A DNA stretch of 37,638 nt from positions 1-37,638 of the forward strand of contig JANQFY010000010.1 in the NCBI GenBank assembly GCA_028277585.1, read 5' to 3'. The position numbers and the translations under genes were made by a program. The notes under the pieces are model-generated. The model had not been told where the DNA came from. It worked only from the letters and a program-made list of their open reading frames with translations, and ran no database searches. Source of the stretch: Sedimentisphaerales bacterium. Lineage in GTDB: Bacteria; Planctomycetota; Phycisphaerae; Sedimentisphaerales; Anaerobacaceae. Positions 17,718 through 26,029 of this stretch are shown here, one piece after another. Position 1 is the stretch's first letter, and each line of letters opens with the position of its first letter.

Positions 17718-19412
17718 TCACTTCACCACGTTCGGGTCGATCTGGGCCCCCGAGGCCGGGGCGCGTTTATCCGTGTACCACGCGATGCCCTGGTAGGTGC
17801 ACAGATCAGGATAGTCCTTGATGAAGGTGTTCTTCTCGTTTTCGTCCATGGTGTAGAAGTGCGTGCTGAGCAATTCCGACCAGAACCGATAGACGGGAAC
17901 CGCCCCTTCCGGCTGGTCCCACTCATCATAGGCGCGGAAGGCGACCCCCTCGTAGGTCCAGGTGTCGGGCTCATCATCAATGAGTCTGTCCCTCTCCAAT
18001 TTGCTGATCGTGTAGAAGTCCGGCGTTGATGTCTCCGAGGTGAAGTGATAGATCGGTTTGGCGCGCGGATCGTCCTGATTGATGCAACCATAGGACTCGA
18101 CGCTGCCGTACAACGCGGCTGTCGGAGCGGCGGGCTCGGCCTTCGGTTCGATCGGCTTCGGATCCTCAGGCTTGGGCTCAGGCTGGACGGGCGAAGCCAC
18201 CGTCGGTTTCGGTTCGATCGCGTCGACCTCTTTGGCCTCCTCAGCCGTCACCACCTCTGGCTCATTGGCGTCAGCTGGTTCAGGCGTCGGGGCAACCACG
18301 TCACTACCAACCTTGGGCGCTGACGGCTCAACCGCATTCGCATCCGCGGGCTCATTCGGCTCGACGGCGGTCGCCAAGGTGACATCCTCTACGGGCGTAT
18401 CGACGGCGCTGGCATCCGCCACCTCCGCCTCAATCGCCGCGAAGTCCACCGGACCGGGCAAGACCAGATCCGACTGATCGGTTCCCAGAGCAAGGCTGTG
18501 ATGCCCCCCGGCCGCAATAGCCAGAGCCGTCGCGTCGGCCGGAATATCACACTGGGCGTACTCATTGAGTCCCCAGGCAACTACCGTCCCGTCGGACTGC
18601 AGAGCGAGATTGTGAAAGGCGCCGGCGGAAATCGCGACGAAATCCTCGCCGCCCGGGACCTCGCACTGCCGAAAATCGTTGCGCCCCCAGGCCGCCAGAG
18701 AACCGTCCGGCCGCAAGGCAAGGGTATGAAGGGAGCCGGCGGCCGCCGCCGCGTATCGAACCCCCTCCGGCACATCGCACTGGCCGTCGCCGTTGCCACC
18801 CCAGGCAACCAGCGACTGATCCAAAGTCAGGGCGAGACTATGATAGCAGCCGGCGGCTACTGTTGCGAAGTTGTTGCCCTCGGGCACATCGCACTGGCCG
18901 TACTCATTCCAGCCCCACGCGACCAGCGATCCATCGGACCGGACCGCCACACTGTGCCAGTCTCCGGCCGCGATAGCGGTGAAGCCCTTCCCTGCCGGAA
19001 CATCACACTGCTGGCGTTTGTTGTCACCCCAGGCCAGGATCGATCCGTCGGCCCGCAAGGCCAGGTTGTGATACAGACCGGCGGCAATGGCGACCAGGCC
19101 CCGCTCCGGCGGAACGTTGCATTGCCCGTTGAAGTTCTCTCCCCAGGCCAGGACGATTCCATCCCGAGTGAGCGCCAGATTGTGATATCCCCCGGCCGCG
19201 AGGGCGACGCACTCCTCCTGCACCATCCAGCTCTGCCGCGATCTGAGCGGTTGGCCCCAGGACAGGACCGGATCGGAATCGGCGGTGCCCGCCGCCTCCA
19301 GAGCCGAAGCCAACCAACCTGTCAGCAGCGCCAGACACAGCACGGGCAGAACATGAGCGACCCGGATCACATTATTCTTGCGACGCGGTAGACCTGTCGT
19401 CATACCAATCAT
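17718..19412 (-). CDS. Secreted RCC1-repeat protein with C-terminal DUF5648-like module
   Basis: 564 residues; the ATG at 19410-19412 has GGAGGAG 8 nt upstream. The N terminus is basic, then hydrophobic (VLPVLCLALLTGWLASALEA), consistent with export. Residues about 48-305 contain seven to eight RCC1-type repeats of about 37 residues with the recurring VAWG.N..GQCDVP and AIAAG..H.LAL phrases, predicted to form a beta-propeller. A linker rich in Pro, Glu, Val and Asp (about 320-435) follows. The last 120 residues carry two copies of a DUF5648-like motif (IYHFTSETSTPDFYTIS and VYRFWSELLSTHFYTM). This is a surface or secreted binding protein of unknown ligand. Because the repeats are near-identical at DNA level, assembly or recombination changes in copy number are possible. 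Confidence 0.85.
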   Translation of the reverse strand: MIGMTTGLPRRKNNVIRVAHVLPVLCLALLTGWLASALEAAGTADSDPVLSWGQPLRSRQSWMVQEECVALAAGGYHNLALTRDGIVLAWGENFNGQCNVPPERGLVAIAAGLYHNLALRADGSILAWGDNKRQQCDVPAGKGFTAIAAGDWHSVAVRSDGSLVAWGWNEYGQCDVPEGNNFATVAAGCYHSLALTLDQSLVAWGGNGDGQCDVPEGVRYAAAAAGSLHTLALRPDGSLAAWGRNDFRQCEVPGGEDFVAISAGAFHNLALQSDGTVVAWGLNEYAQCDIPADATALAIAAGGHHSLALGTDQSDLVLPGPVDFAAIEAEVADASAVDTPVEDVTLATAVEPNEPADANAVEPSAPKVGSDVVAPTPEPADANEPEVVTAEEAKEVDAIEPKPTVASPVQPEPKPEDPKPIEPKAEPAAPTAALYGSVESYGCINQDDPRAKPIYHFTSETSTPDFYTISKLERDRLIDDEPDTWTYEGVAFRAYDEWDQPEGAVPVYRFWSELLSTHFYTMDENEKNTFIKDYPDLCTYQGIAWYTDKRAPASGAQIDPNVVK

Positions 19413-19783
19413 TTTTCACTCCTCCGGCCGCCGAAATCTCGGCAGTTTGCACGCCTTCTCGGATATCGCCACACGATTCCGCCAGATGCCCTAACCGGGG
19501 AAACGGTCTGGGATAGCACGAAAAGACGCCCTGCGCGGCGACCGTCCGCAATCACCCGCAATTGCTTCTCCTGACCCCTTCTCCGTCCCAAGGGCAGAAC
19601 CTACCCCGGGCAATATTCCGAAAACACCCCCTATTTTACCAAATCCAGCAAAAAACTCAAGCCAGAAGCCCATATCCTACCTCTGTTTAAGGCTCCTGTG
19701 CGACGATGGAGGGCAGAACAGCCCTTTCGAGACAAGCCATCTGTGGAGATTTCCGCCGCCGGGCACCCGTACCAGACCATCAT
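19413..19783. other. 5' region of the RCC1 gene and end of the Nudix gene
   Basis: About 370 bp. It contains a good minus-strand promoter candidate (19633-19660), implying a 5' leader of roughly 215 nt for the RCC1 gene. The leader is GC-rich with several possible stems, but I could not match it to a known riboswitch. No ORF is supported. Confidence 0.45.
19633..19660 (-). promoter_or_regulatory. Sigma-70-like promoter of the RCC1-repeat gene
   Basis: On the minus strand, TTGAGT (19655-19660), a 16-bp spacer and TAAAAT (19633-19638) in a locally AT-rich stretch. It is the only strong candidate between the RCC1 and Nudix genes. Confidence 0.5.
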
Positions 19784-20317
19784 TCACTTGCCGGCCCGAT
19801 ACCGCTCAACCATCCTCCCCAGCGAGTCGAAGGCAAAGCGGGACGTATCGATCTCGTCCGGCGGTACAAAGAGCAATTCCATTACCTCGCTCTGCGCTGC
19901 CTGAATCGCCCCCAGGTCCTTGGCTTTGCAGACGAAGCCGAGATCCATCGTCGCGTAGCGGAGCCCCTTGTAGTCGTAAACATTGGGGTACGAGCAAAGA
20001 TAGCGTATGGAAGCCAGTTCCAGCCCCAGTTCCTCATGGACCTCCCGCCGCAGCGCCTCTTCGGCCGTCTCGCCGGGATCGGCGAATCCGCCGGGCAGAT
20101 CCCACATCCCCTTCTTCGGATCTTCAGCCCGCACGACGATCAGAAGTCGCCCCGTCTCGTCCGTAATCAGCGCCGCGACCGCTGCGGCCGCATTCAAGTA
20201 TAGTTCGAAGCTACAACTTGCGCAAGTAATGAGCTTCGAGCCCACGAAGCGCAGGGCCGCAGCCCCACACTTCGGGCAATACCGAAAGGCACTGCCGCAT
20301 CGATCGATACAATCCAC
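19784..20317 (-). CDS. Nudix hydrolase with N-terminal zinc ribbon
   Basis: 177 residues from the GTG at 20315-20317, chosen because CTGGAG lies 7-8 nt upstream. Longer frames to an ATG at 20374 or to 20485 have no ribosome-binding site. The zinc ribbon is CPKC...CASC at about residues 14-37. The Nudix fold follows (AAVAALITDETGRLLIVVRA). The Nudix box is canonical: GGFADPGETAEEALRREVHEELG, with all catalytic acidic residues. The layout (zinc ribbon plus Nudix) resembles NudC-type and related dinucleotide or NTP pyrophosphatases, but the NudC SQPWPFPxS signature is not visible. It probably acts on an NTP or nucleotide sugar. Confidence 0.85.
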   Translation of the reverse strand: MDCIDRCGSAFRYCPKCGAAALRFVGSKLITCASCSFELYLNAAAAVAALITDETGRLLIVVRAEDPKKGMWDLPGGFADPGETAEEALRREVHEELGLELASIRYLCSYPNVYDYKGLRYATMDLGFVCKAKDLGAIQAAQSEVMELLFVPPDEIDTSRFAFDSLGRMVERYRAGK

Positions 20318-20520
20318 GTAAGGTCTCCAGTCAGAAGAATCCCCGAGTATGCTGCTAGTGACTGCGCAAGCCATTCTAGCGACAGCAGCGTCGCGGCCCC
20401 AGCGAATAATCTCGTGCCCCAGTACCTGATGCCGGGCGCGGCCGATGCTTGACAAGCGCGTGACCATCCGGTACGACCGAGCCAATCAGCTGGTGCAGAG
20501 TCATTAGGGGAAGGACAACG

Positions 20521-22662
20521 ATGAGACCAGTGACGATACTACTTGCGATCCTGTGGGCTACGGAATTGGCCCCGCCGTCAGCGAGCGCCGATGTCACTCT
20601 CCATGTGTCCACCCACGGCAACGACTCCTGGTCGGGTCGACTGGCCAATCCCACTCCCGATGGAACGGATGGCCCCTTCCGAACGCTCGAGCGCGCCCGC
20701 GACAGGATCCGCAAACTCGAGGGCCCTGCAGCGACCACCGCGCCAGTGGCAGTGATTGTCGGCGAAGGAGTCTACACGCTCGATCGGAGCTTCACACTCA
20801 GCGAGCATGACGGCGGCGCCCCGGGCGCCCCCATGATCTACCAAGCCGATCGGGACAAACGCGTCATTCTCTCCGGCGGCCCGTCCGTGCCGCCCGACGC
20901 CTTCGGCCCTATCGCGGACCCTGCCATTCGCGAGCGGCTCGATCGCAAGGCCCGCAGCCATATCGTGCAGGCCGACCTGCGGGCGCTGCAGATCACCAGC
21001 CTGGGCGAGTTTCCAATCAAGTATCAAGGCGCCCCGGAGGTGCCGGAGTTGTTCTTCAACAACCAACGGATGACGCTCGCCCGCTGGCCCAACGAAGACT
21101 GGACGACGATCGCCAGGATCGTCGAGCCCGGCGCCTGTCCCCGCATCGGCGACAAACGCACGCACGGGGGCATCCTCGAATACGCAGGCAACCGATCCGC
21201 TCGATGGGATGTGGACGCGGGCGTCTGGCTGCATGGCTACTGGTGCTACGATTGGCACTCGGAGGTCATCCGCGTCAAGGCGATCGACATAGAGAAGCGC
21301 CAGATCGAACTGGCTGCGCCAGCGGTCTACAGCGTCAAGCAGGGCAATCCGTCGCCCCGACGTTACTATGCTCTGAATCTGCTCGAAGAGCTCGATCGCC
21401 CCGGCGAGTACTTCATCGATCGTGCCGCCGGGAAGCTGTACTTCTGGCCCCCGGCGCCGCTGACCAATGCTCGGATCGTGCTCTCGACTCTCAAGACACC
21501 GATCATCTCGATCAAGAACGCATCCAACATAAGGCTGCGCGGGTTCATCGTCGAAGCGTCACTGGGCAATGGGATCGAGGTCAGCGGCGGCGCCAACGTA
21601 CGTATCAATGCGTGCGAGGTGCGCAACATACGCGAGATCGGCATCACTGTCACAGGCGGCGCCAAGCACACCGTCGAAACGTGCGACATCCACGACACCG
21701 GCGCCGGTGGGCTCGTGATGAAAGGCGGCGACCGCAAGAGCCTCACACCGGCCGGTCATGAAGCCATCAACAATCATATCTGGCGCTTCTCCGAACTGAA
21801 GCTGACGTCGTCTTACGCCCTGCGACTCGAAGGCGTGGGCAACCGCGGCGTGCACAACCTCATCCATGACGCGCCGCACCAGGCTATCGGCATTGGGGGC
21901 AACGATCATCTCTTCGAATACAACGTCGTGCACCATGTTTGCATGGCGACCGACGACTGCGGCGCGTATTACAAGGGCCGCAACCCGTCCTGCCGGGGAA
22001 ACGTCGTTCGCTACAACTTCTGGCATGATATCGGCAGTCCGATGGGGCACGGCAACGCGGCGATCTATTTCGATGACGGTGACGGGGGCGATACCGTCTT
22101 TGGCAACGTTTTCTACCGGTGCGGCGAGCCCGGCAAAGGCTCGTTCGGCACCGTCTTCTCTCACGGGGGACACGACAACCTGGCCGAGAACAACATCTTC
22201 ATCGAGTGCAAGCGGGCGCTCGGATCGGCGCCGTGGAACGATGCTCGCTGGAAGCGCGCCATCGATGGGGGTGAGGATTGCTTCTGGCAAGACAAACTGC
22301 TCAGGCAGGTGGACATCACAAAGCCGCCCTACACAACACGCTACCCCGAACTCGTGGGATATATGGATCCACAGCCGGGGCAGAAGCGCGTCAATAGGGC
22401 CGAGCGCAACGTATTCTTCCGGTGCAACGAGATACGTAGTGGCAACTGGCAGGTCCCCAACGAGACTAACTGGATCACCGATCGCGATCCCGGCTTCGTC
22501 GATGCAGACAAGGGCAACTTCCAACTCAAGCCGAACGCCGAGGTGTTCTCAAGGCTGCGTGGCTTCCAGCCGATCCCGTTCGAGAAGATCGGACTGATCC
22601 GAAGCCTCCCGCGCCCCACGCTACCGCCCTCAGTCCGGCCCGACGCGCTGGCGAAACGCTAG
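20521..22662 (+). CDS. Secreted right-handed parallel beta-helix protein, possible polysaccharide-active enzyme
   Basis: 713 residues from the ATG at 20521, preceded by GGGGAAGGA. A signal peptide is present (MRPVTILLAILWATELAPPSASA). The N-terminal part (VSTHGNDSWSGRL, GPFRTLERARDRIRKL, GVYTLDRSFTLS, VILSGG, ELFFNNQRMTLARWPNE) matches planctomycete and Bacteroidetes beta-helix enzymes and resembles GH141-type proteins. The repeats at about 330-600 (IRLRGFIVEASLGNGIEV, VRINACEVRNIREIGITV, HTVETCDIHDTGAGGLV) are classic beta-helix coils. Such proteins cleave or bind plant or algal polysaccharides outside the cell. GH141 membership and substrate are inferred. Confidence 0.8.
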   Translation: MRPVTILLAILWATELAPPSASADVTLHVSTHGNDSWSGRLANPTPDGTDGPFRTLERARDRIRKLEGPAATTAPVAVIVGEGVYTLDRSFTLSEHDGGAPGAPMIYQADRDKRVILSGGPSVPPDAFGPIADPAIRERLDRKARSHIVQADLRALQITSLGEFPIKYQGAPEVPELFFNNQRMTLARWPNEDWTTIARIVEPGACPRIGDKRTHGGILEYAGNRSARWDVDAGVWLHGYWCYDWHSEVIRVKAIDIEKRQIELAAPAVYSVKQGNPSPRRYYALNLLEELDRPGEYFIDRAAGKLYFWPPAPLTNARIVLSTLKTPIISIKNASNIRLRGFIVEASLGNGIEVSGGANVRINACEVRNIREIGITVTGGAKHTVETCDIHDTGAGGLVMKGGDRKSLTPAGHEAINNHIWRFSELKLTSSYALRLEGVGNRGVHNLIHDAPHQAIGIGGNDHLFEYNVVHHVCMATDDCGAYYKGRNPSCRGNVVRYNFWHDIGSPMGHGNAAIYFDDGDGGDTVFGNVFYRCGEPGKGSFGTVFSHGGHDNLAENNIFIECKRALGSAPWNDARWKRAIDGGEDCFWQDKLLRQVDITKPPYTTRYPELVGYMDPQPGQKRVNRAERNVFFRCNEIRSGNWQVPNETNWITDRDPGFVDADKGNFQLKPNAEVFSRLRGFQPIPFEKIGLIRSLPRPTLPPSVRPDALAKR

Positions 22663-23006
22663 AGACAGCCTTTTTACATACATTCTACTTCGTTAGGTCC
22701 GCACCGGGCGATACGATCGAGGGAGTGGTCGCCGCGCCAGGCCATGTGCCGCTCGACGATCAAAGCGTCAGTCGATATGCTCGCGCAAAAGGAGATTCAC
22801 CATGGAATGTGCTCCGAGACTCGCCCTCGTCCTCATCACTACTACCCGGACCCCCTCCGTCCTGGGGTCCACCGACATCCCCGGACCCAACTGACCTGGA
22901 CGATCGCGCTGCCCTGGGGAGCAACCGAGGACCTCAGCTACACCCACGAAGTTCACGTCCGCTAGCGTTCTGCAAAACGGGACTGGCCTCACCCCTTGTG
23001 ATGGGC
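22663..23006 (+). other. Intergenic region with a possible decayed small ORF
   Basis: An AAAAGGAG box (22787-22794) precedes an ATG at 22802 whose frame reads MECAPRLALVLITTT and stops after 30 codons. In another frame the sequence 22894-22965 reads WTIALPWGATEDLSYTHEVH and stops at 22965. This may be a frameshifted small gene; the evidence is weak. Nothing else is recognisable. Confidence 0.25.
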
Positions 23007-23012
23007 TATAAT
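23007..23012 (+). promoter_or_regulatory. -10 box of the ssrA promoter
   Basis: A perfect TATAAT lies 40-45 bp before the mature tmRNA 5' end. The expected start is near 23019, giving a leader of about 33 nt for RNase P to remove. The -35 region is weak (TGGCCT near 22984). Confidence 0.6.
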
Positions 23013-23051
23013 GGGGTCGCTCCAGAACATAGCTCTGCCACAAGTGAATAT

Positions 23052-23406
23052 GGGGGCGAATGGCTTCGACCGGATGATGGATGGTCAAGTTGCATGCCCA
23101 GGACGCCGGTTGGCCTGGTTAATCATCCGGCACCTTAATTTGTAAATGGCAACTCACAGTTGCGCATGGCGGCCTAAAGAGGCCTCCCGTCCTGTCAGAC
23201 CGCGCCTGCGGGTTTGATAAGGGCGCCAATCAGCGGGCTTAGCCGCATCGAACGTCCGGGGCGATGAGGTGAAACTCAACCGGAATAGCCGATCCCAGAG
23301 CCTGTCGCTCGGCGCCGGGTGACGCGAAATCCCAATAGAACGACTAAGCATGTAGACGCTTGTCTTGAAGCATCTCGGGACGGGGGTTCGAATCCCCCCG
23401 CCTCCA
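23052..23406 (+). ncRNA. ssrA: Transfer-messenger RNA (tmRNA)
   Basis: One-piece tmRNA of about 355 nt. The 5' end GGGGGCGAATGGCTTCGAC is the family hallmark. The 3' end holds the T-arm GGGGGTTCGAATCCCCC and the acceptor strand CGCCTCC, which pairs with the 5' GGGGGCG (one G-U) and is followed by discriminator A; the CCA is not encoded. The tag reading frame lies at 23148-23177 and reads GNSQLRMAA then TAA, if GGC is the resume codon (AAT just before is an alternative). Such tags mark stalled nascent chains for proteolysis after trans-translation with SmpB. The 3' end doubles as the integration site for the element that follows. The integrase gene is read antisense through the 3' part of this RNA. 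Confidence 0.95.
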
Positions 23407-24722
23407 GTAGGTCTTCCCGTCGGGACTTGTCCTGAGCCGTTTGGGCCCGTCTCGGCAGGAAGACCAGCCATTGCATGTTCCCCCTTACCCCTCTGCTGTG
23501 CCCCGAGACGGCTCGGTACCACTCCAGAATGTACCGTCCGTTGTACCGTCGTGGCGCTATCGGCCGGCGTCTGCAACGCCCTCTCGAAGTCACTGTCTCT
23601 GATCTGCAAATAGTGGCGAGCGGCGATTGACTGGGAATTGCCGATCCAATCGCACACGACGTGCAGCGGGTGCTCCTCGCAGAGTTCCGTCTCTCTGCTG
23701 CTGCGGAGATTCTGGAACAGCCTAGGCCATGGCTCTAGGCCCGCCCTCTTCAGGATCTTCAAGAGCCGCGTCCTCAAATTGACGTTGCTCTGCCTGTACC
23801 TCGTGATGACATGCGTGCTGCCCGGTTCAGCCCGTTCGAAGACCTCGCGAAGGTACGGCTCGATCTCAGGGAAAAGCGGAATGACTCGGGTTGCCTTGCC
23901 TTCGTGATGCGCGGTCTTGCTCGAGTGGATCGTCAGCCGACCCCGATCCCAATCCACATCGTCCCAAGTCAATGCCAGATGCTCAGAGGGACAGCGAAGG
24001 CCCCCATAACGGCTCAGAGCGAAGATCAGACGCCACTGCGCGTCAGGGCAATGCTCGATTACTCGCGACGACTTCTCACGATCAACGAAGAACTGCCGTG
24101 ACACATTGCTTATCGATGTCGACTTCAAGCCCAGAAACGGATTCACTGCGATCAGCCGCCGTCTGACCGCGGCATCAAAGTACATCTTCGCATGCCCTGT
24201 CCGCTTGTGGACCGTCGCCGGGCTCAATCCCTCCCGCTTGAGGTATCGTTGCCACTGCTGGGCGTCGTACTCGTTGACGTCCTGTACGGCCTTCTCCCGA
24301 CCGAAGAACTCAATCAAGTTTCGGCGACTGTGACCATACACAAGCAAGCTGCCCGCCTTCAGGTCGTCTCGGTCCTCGAAGTATCCGTCCAGGAAGTCTC
24401 CCAGACGAACCACCGGCTCAGACTCTTGCTCGGGCTCTGGCGCCGCCTCTGGGGCCGTCCTGGGCTCTGCAAGACCCACTCGGACGAATCGGTCGTAGAT
24501 CTTCGGGGGGCGTTCCTGTAGCCATGATTCGGCAAGCGGATCAAGGGTCCCGATTTCTTTGGCCCGAAACAACCGTTCGGCCATGGTCTTCGCGGTAGCT
24601 AGTTCCTCTTTGTTGACGGCACCAAGACGAATGGTCCGACGTCGCCCGTCGTGGGGATCCGTGAACAGAAGTCGCTTGTAGACCGTGCCGTCTTTGCCAA
24701 CGTATGTGCCAATGCCAGCCAC
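23154..24722 (-). CDS. int: Tyrosine recombinase/integrase whose gene crosses attL
   Basis: 522 residues from the GTG at 24720-24722, two bases after the stop of the RHH gene, with GGAGGG 7 nt upstream; a TTG at 24773 is a poorer start. The N-terminal core-binding domain is at about 110-210 (LGDFLDGYFEDR, AQQWQRYLKREGLSPATVHKR). The catalytic domain has Arg I in YGGLRCPSEHLALTW, box II as QNLRSSRETEL in place of HxLR, and DWIGNSQSIAARHYLQ with the nucleophile Tyr371. Residues 440-443 (GGGG) lie in the att core. Residues 444-522 are antisense to tmRNA. The chromosome-encoded tail is thus not the element's own. In the excised circle the frame continues into 32958-33149 instead, giving 506 residues. 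The catalytic residues are unaffected. Confidence 0.92.
   Translation of the reverse strand: MAGIGTYVGKDGTVYKRLLFTDPHDGRRRTIRLGAVNKEELATAKTMAERLFRAKEIGTLDPLAESWLQERPPKIYDRFVRVGLAEPRTAPEAAPEPEQESEPVVRLGDFLDGYFEDRDDLKAGSLLVYGHSRRNLIEFFGREKAVQDVNEYDAQQWQRYLKREGLSPATVHKRTGHAKMYFDAAVRRRLIAVNPFLGLKSTSISNVSRQFFVDREKSSRVIEHCPDAQWRLIFALSRYGGLRCPSEHLALTWDDVDWDRGRLTIHSSKTAHHEGKATRVIPLFPEIEPYLREVFERAEPGSTHVITRYRQSNVNLRTRLLKILKRAGLEPWPRLFQNLRSSRETELCEEHPLHVVCDWIGNSQSIAARHYLQIRDSDFERALQTPADSATTVQRTVHSGVVPSRLGAQQRGKGEHAMAGLPAETGPNGSGQVPTGRPTGGGGIRTPVPRCFKTSVYMLSRSIGISRHPAPSDRLWDRLFRLSFTSSPRTFDAAKPADWRPYQTRRRGLTGREASLGRHAQL
23387..23406. other. attL: attachment-site repeat at the 3' end of ssrA
   Basis: TCCCCCCGCCTCCA (23393-23406) is repeated exactly at 33149-33162. 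Extending left to TTCG gives 18 of 20 matches. It covers the T-loop/acceptor strand of tmRNA, a classic tyrosine-integrase target, so ssrA stays intact after insertion. Confidence 0.88.
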
Positions 24723-24723
24723 G

Positions 24724-24918
24724 TCACTTGCCCTCCAGTAGTGCTTCCAGTTTGTCCCGGACCCATGCCGCAAGCGTCTTGCCGTCTCGCTTCGCAGCCC
24801 TCTCGATCTTCTCGCACAACGCCGGCTTCACCCGAAACGTGAGTTGAATACTTCGTGCTTCGCCTTCAGGCTTTGGCCGTCGACCCATCTTCGTTGCCTT
24901 CTTCTTTCGCTTGCTCAT
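24724..24918 (-). CDS. Ribbon-helix-helix DNA-binding protein
   Basis: 64 residues from the ATG at 24916-24918. The N terminus is very basic (MSKRKKKATKMGRRPKP). The RHH core follows: RSIQLTFRVKPALCEKIERA then KTLAAWVRDKLEALLEGK, with a strand and two helices typical of CopG/Arc-type dimers. No Shine-Dalgarno sequence is present, but the predicted transcription start falls on the ATG, so the mRNA may be leaderless. Its TGA is followed after one base by the integrase GTG, so the two are translationally linked. It probably regulates its own promoter, where a perfect palindrome covers the -35 box. No toxin partner is adjacent. Confidence 0.8.
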   Translation of the reverse strand: MSKRKKKATKMGRRPKPEGEARSIQLTFRVKPALCEKIERAAKRDGKTLAAWVRDKLEALLEGK

Positions 24919-24924
24919 AAGTGA

Positions 24925-24956
24925 ACCATACACGCACAGATATTGACTGTCAATAT
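24925..24956 (-). promoter_or_regulatory. Promoter and palindromic operator of the RHH-integrase unit
   Basis: On the minus strand, TTGACA (24948-24953), a 17-bp spacer and TATGGT (24925-24930). A perfect palindrome ATATTGAC-T-GTCAATAT (24940-24956) covers the -35 box. The start would be at about 24918, i.e. at the RHH ATG. The core TGACTGTCA recurs at 30944-30952. Confidence 0.7.
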
Positions 24957-24960
24957 ATTT

Positions 24961-25155
24961 TCAGGAGGTCTTTGCGGCCTGAATCCACTTTCGGACATCG
25001 ACTGGGTCGTACATCTTGCGGCGCCCAATTCGAACAGCCGGCAGTCGGCCTTCTTTTGTCTCACGATACAGTTTTGATTCGCTGAGCCGTGTCGCAGACA
25101 AGGTTTCTCTGACAGTCCACAACAGTGGTTCAATCGTTTCGTTTCTGGCAATCAT
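24961..25155 (-). CDS. MerR/AlpA-like helix-turn-helix protein (excisionase or regulator)
   Basis: 64 residues; the ATG at 25153-25155 follows AAGGA. The fold is that of the HTH_17/AlpA family: a helix-turn-helix near the N terminus (LSATRLSESKLYRETKEGRLPAVRIGRR) followed by MYDPVDVRKWIQAA. Small proteins of this type serve as excisionases or as activators of integrase in P4-like satellites. It sits just before the RHH gene in the same direction. The gap (24919-24960) contains the RHH promoter, so the two are separately controllable. Confidence 0.8.
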   Translation of the reverse strand: MIARNETIEPLLWTVRETLSATRLSESKLYRETKEGRLPAVRIGRRKMYDPVDVRKWIQAAKTS

Positions 25156-25169
25156 CCGTCCTTGTCTCC

Positions 25170-25673
25170 TTATCCAAACAATGCAGTCGGCGACGTTGCC
25201 ATCTTGAAGTAGCCGCCAATCTTGGAGCGCTTCGCCGCCTTCTTCATTCGTTTGGCCTCACGCAGCAACGCCTGCTGTTTGATCCGTGCCTGGGTCAATG
25301 TCCTCTGGATATCCTCGTCGACCTTGTCCGCCGTCTCGGCCAGGACGCTCAAAGGTGAACCACTCAACTCCGAACCGCTCTTGCCAAACGCGACGCGCTG
25401 CTCGCCCATGAGATCGTCGCCCGCCCGGCCGATGTCGATCGCCTGGAGGAAGCCTTGCTCCAGCGTTTGAGCGGCTCGACGTTCAAGGGTTTTCGCATTA
25501 TCCCGCTGCATCGACGCTTTCGAGAAATCAGCCAAGCCGTCGAAGACGCCCGACGCGATGTTCAGGCCGCTGGAAATCGGGCCGAGCATCGAGCCGAACC
25601 CGCCAGCGCCGCCCCCCGTCGGCATCATCTCGATCTTGCCTGTACTCTGATTGAAAACGTTCATTGCTGACAT
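25170..25673 (-). CDS. Podovirus-type ejection (internal virion) protein homologue
   Basis: 167 residues; the ATG at 25671-25673 is preceded by GAGGTGAC. The N terminus is Gly/Ser-rich and hydrophobic (MLGPISSGLNIASGVFDGL). It is followed by a long helical Ala/Gln/Arg-rich region with the phrase GEQRVAFGKSGSELSGSPLSVLAETA and a basic helical end (LLREAKRMKKAAKRSKIGG). That phrase and arrangement are characteristic of T7 gp14-like and related internal virion proteins, which form part of the channel that ejects DNA. It is the only virion-like gene in the element, which is odd for a replicating element without a capsid. The assignment comes from recognition only. Confidence 0.65.
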   Translation of the reverse strand: MSAMNVFNQSTGKIEMMPTGGGAGGFGSMLGPISSGLNIASGVFDGLADFSKASMQRDNAKTLERRAAQTLEQGFLQAIDIGRAGDDLMGEQRVAFGKSGSELSGSPLSVLAETADKVDEDIQRTLTQARIKQQALLREAKRMKKAAKRSKIGGYFKMATSPTALFG

Positions 25674-25801
25674 ATGTCACCTCGTTTCAGATTTCAAAGT
25701 TGGGGCCGGCCGACGAGGCGCGACCCCTTAGCGAAACGTCTTTCAAATGGGCCGCCCCGCGACCTGAGAGCAGAGCAGCCCCGACGGGCTCGGCACCCGT
25801 C

Positions 25802-25975
25802 TTAACACCTATGCAGCCCCCCAACGTATTTCCCATTTTCGTAAACAGCTCCGCGATTCATAAAGAACAGCTTTTCGGGGTCATCGTCCGGCGACCTGGC
25901 GTAGACCTCGGGCGAATGGGGATACGCCGGGTAGCGCTCTTCGACGGCGTCTTCTTGGTGGTCGTTTTCAAGCAT
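25802..25975 (-). CDS. Small acidic protein of unknown function
   Basis: 57 residues with an excellent ribosome-binding site (AAGGAGAT, 6 nt before the ATG at 25973-25975). The N-terminal half is rich in Glu, Asp, His and Pro (MLENDHQEDAVEERYPAYPH). The end reads FFMNRGAVYENGKYVGGLHR. The length and spacing fit the small genes flanking it in the same leftward unit. No family is recognised; the ribosome-binding site and the lack of overlap support it being real. Confidence 0.65.
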   Translation of the reverse strand: MLENDHQEDAVEERYPAYPHSPEVYARSPDDDPEKLFFMNRGAVYENGKYVGGLHRC

Positions 25976-26029
25976 CGTAATCTCCTTCAGAATGTCACTT
26001 GATGTTCGTTCGCATCATTATGCGTGATG

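Noticed and set aside
23387-23406. Possible tRNA at 23370-23406 (TTCGAATC T-loop)
   Set aside because: It is the 3' tRNA-like end of tmRNA; the 5' partner GGGGGCG is at 23052 and a tag frame lies between.
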